The notes beneath the pieces were generated by a model that saw only the letters and a program-made list of their open reading frames with translations, was not told the DNA's origin and did not search any database. DNA of 8,304 nucleotides from an uncultured Collinsella sp. (GTDB lineage Bacteria; Actinomycetota; Coriobacteriia; Coriobacteriales; Coriobacteriaceae), in the NCBI GenBank assembly GCA_902494765.1, contig CABUUK010000065.1:1-8304 (forward strand), written 5' to 3'. This document shows positions 7,177-8,304 of the stretch, piece by piece (the stretch's first letter is position 1; the number at the start of each line of letters is the position of its first letter). The position numbers and the translations under genes were made by a program.

Positions 7177-8304
7177 TTACTCGGCGTCCTTGGCGGTCTC
7201 GTCGACCTCGGTCACCTTGGCGTTCTCGACCAGGTGGTCGACGGCCTTGGAGCGACGGATGGACTCGCGGACGGCAGGCATGCGGCCATCGGCGATGAAC
7301 TCGGCCTTGGAAGCCTCGACGTCCTTGACGCCGGCCTTCTCGAACTCGGCGTTGATGTCGTCCTCGGTGACCTCAATCTTGAGCTCGCGGGCGAGGGCGT
7401 CGAGGGCCAGGGACTCACGGGCAACGTCGTTGGCCTGCTTGTGCAGGTCGCCGATGAACTGCTCCATGGTCAGACCGGAAGCGGGCAGCCAGGTGTCGAG
7501 GGTCATGCCGCGGGCAGCGAGGTTGGACAGGAAGTTCTGGCCAAGCTCCTCAAAGACAGACTGCTCGTAGTCGGCATCCATCTCGTCGAGCTGCAGACGC
7601 TCGGCGAGAGCGGAGACGCAACGGTTCTCCTTCTCGGCCGGGAGGCGGGAAGCCTTGTCCTGCTCGATCTCGATCTTGATGGCGTCGCGCATAGCGTCGA
7701 TGCTGTCAAAGCCAAAGTCGGACTTGACGAGCTCGTCGGTGAGCTCGGGGGTGTTGCGGACCTTGATGCCCTTGACGGTGACCTCGACGGTGTGGGTCTC
7801 GGCCTCCTCGCCCTCCTCGGCCTCGTCGGTCCAGGTGACGGACTTGACGTCGTCAACGTTGGCGCCGATCAAGGCCTCGTTGAACTCCTTGGGGTTGCTG
7901 TCGCTACCGGCGATGAGCATGCGGCCCTCGGCGGCAAAGTTGTCGGCGTTCTCGACGGCCTTGAGGTCGACGGTCACATAGTCGTCAGCCTCGACGGCGC
8001 GACCCTCGACGTCCTCGAAGGTGGCACGGTAGTTGAGGAGCATCTCGACCTGGTTGTTGATCTCGGACTCGGTGACCTCCGCAGGGGGCATCTCGATCTC
8101 GACGGCGTCGAAGGAGGAGAGCTCGGCAGCAGGACGCAGGGAGAACTCGACGGTGTAGGTGTAGTCCTCGTGATCCTTGGCGAGGTCGAGCTCCTTGTAG
8201 TCACCGCTCTTGGTGGGGACGATGTCCAGCTCGTTGAGGACGGCGGGCTCGTTGGCGGCGATCAGGTCGTTGGTGGCCTGAGCGAGGGTAGCCTCGGCGC
8301 CAAG
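7177..8304 (-). CDS. tig: Trigger factor, 5' end beyond the window
   Basis: Trigger factor is the ribosome-bound chaperone that shields nascent chains; many members also have peptidyl-prolyl isomerase activity. The frame stays open from the TAA at 7177-7179 to the right edge, giving 375 visible codons. An ATG at 8091 is internal, because family sequence continues upstream of it. Visible residues 1-75 (starting LGAEATLAQATNDLIA) are the end of the ribosome-binding domain and the linker YTYTVEFSLRP. About 96-182 is the FKBP-like domain, and the rest is the helical C-terminal chaperone domain, ending KVTEVDETAKDAE. The ribosome-binding signature is outside the window. In the FKBP-like part the usual IPGFE segment reads NPKEFNEALIGA, and an acidic run EEGEEAE follows, so isomerase activity may be weak or lost; that is inference. 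It lies upstream of clpP in the same direction, a standard arrangement that suggests cotranscription or coregulation. Confidence 0.95.
   Translation of the reverse strand, partial: LGAEATLAQATNDLIAANEPAVLNELDIVPTKSGDYKELDLAKDHEDYTYTVEFSLRPAAELSSFDAVEIEMPPAEVTESEINNQVEMLLNYRATFEDVEGRAVEADDYVTVDLKAVENADNFAAEGRMLIAGSDSNPKEFNEALIGANVDDVKSVTWTDEAEEGEEAETHTVEVTVKGIKVRNTPELTDELVKSDFGFDSIDAMRDAIKIEIEQDKASRLPAEKENRCVSALAERLQLDEMDADYEQSVFEELGQNFLSNLAARGMTLDTWLPASGLTMEQFIGDLHKQANDVARESLALDALARELKIEVTEDDINAEFEKAGVKDVEASKAEFIADGRMPAVRESIRRSKAVDHLVENAKVTEVDETAKDAE

Overview
The window is a piece of a high-GC bacterial chromosome carrying five housekeeping genes, all on the minus strand. In transcription order (right to left) they are tig (trigger factor, 5' end outside the window), clpP, clpX, valS and folC. 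The tig-clpP-clpX block and the valS-folC pair are common gene orders in Gram-positive bacteria. GC-rich codon use together with this order suggests an actinobacterium of the class Coriobacteriia, probably Collinsella-like. That assignment rests on my recall of family features, not on a search.

Layout. Positions 1-324 hold no convincing gene. There is a 70-codon open frame entering from the left edge on the plus strand, a weak two-way terminator, and a 67-bp near-perfect hairpin just after the folC stop. folC is 325-1668. The folC-valS spacer (1669-1949) holds a terminator-like hairpin directly upstream of the folC ribosome-binding site, a small nested hairpin, and a 101-bp structured inverted repeat (element B). 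valS is 1950-4646. The valS-clpX spacer (4647-4984) holds a 113-bp structured inverted repeat with perfect 25-bp arms (element A), a weak candidate valS promoter, a ~102-bp palindromic MITE-like element, and a strong intrinsic terminator for clpX. clpX (4985-6391) and clpP (6393-7013) are separated by one base. A 133-bp spacer with an 11-bp-arm hairpin lies between clpP and tig (7177 to the right edge).

Function. Trigger factor receives nascent chains at the ribosome, and ClpXP unfolds and degrades proteins, so that block is a protein-quality-control cluster. ValRS charges tRNA-Val, and FolC makes folates and their polyglutamates.

The genes are ordinary; the spacers are not. Every spacer longer than one base, and the region downstream of folC, carries a long inverted repeat. 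Two of these (A and B, on either side of valS and in opposite orientation) share a conserved core with two compensatory base-pair changes, while their long outer arms are unrelated in sequence yet each perfectly self-complementary. This looks like a family of structured DNA or RNA elements and is the most interesting signal here.
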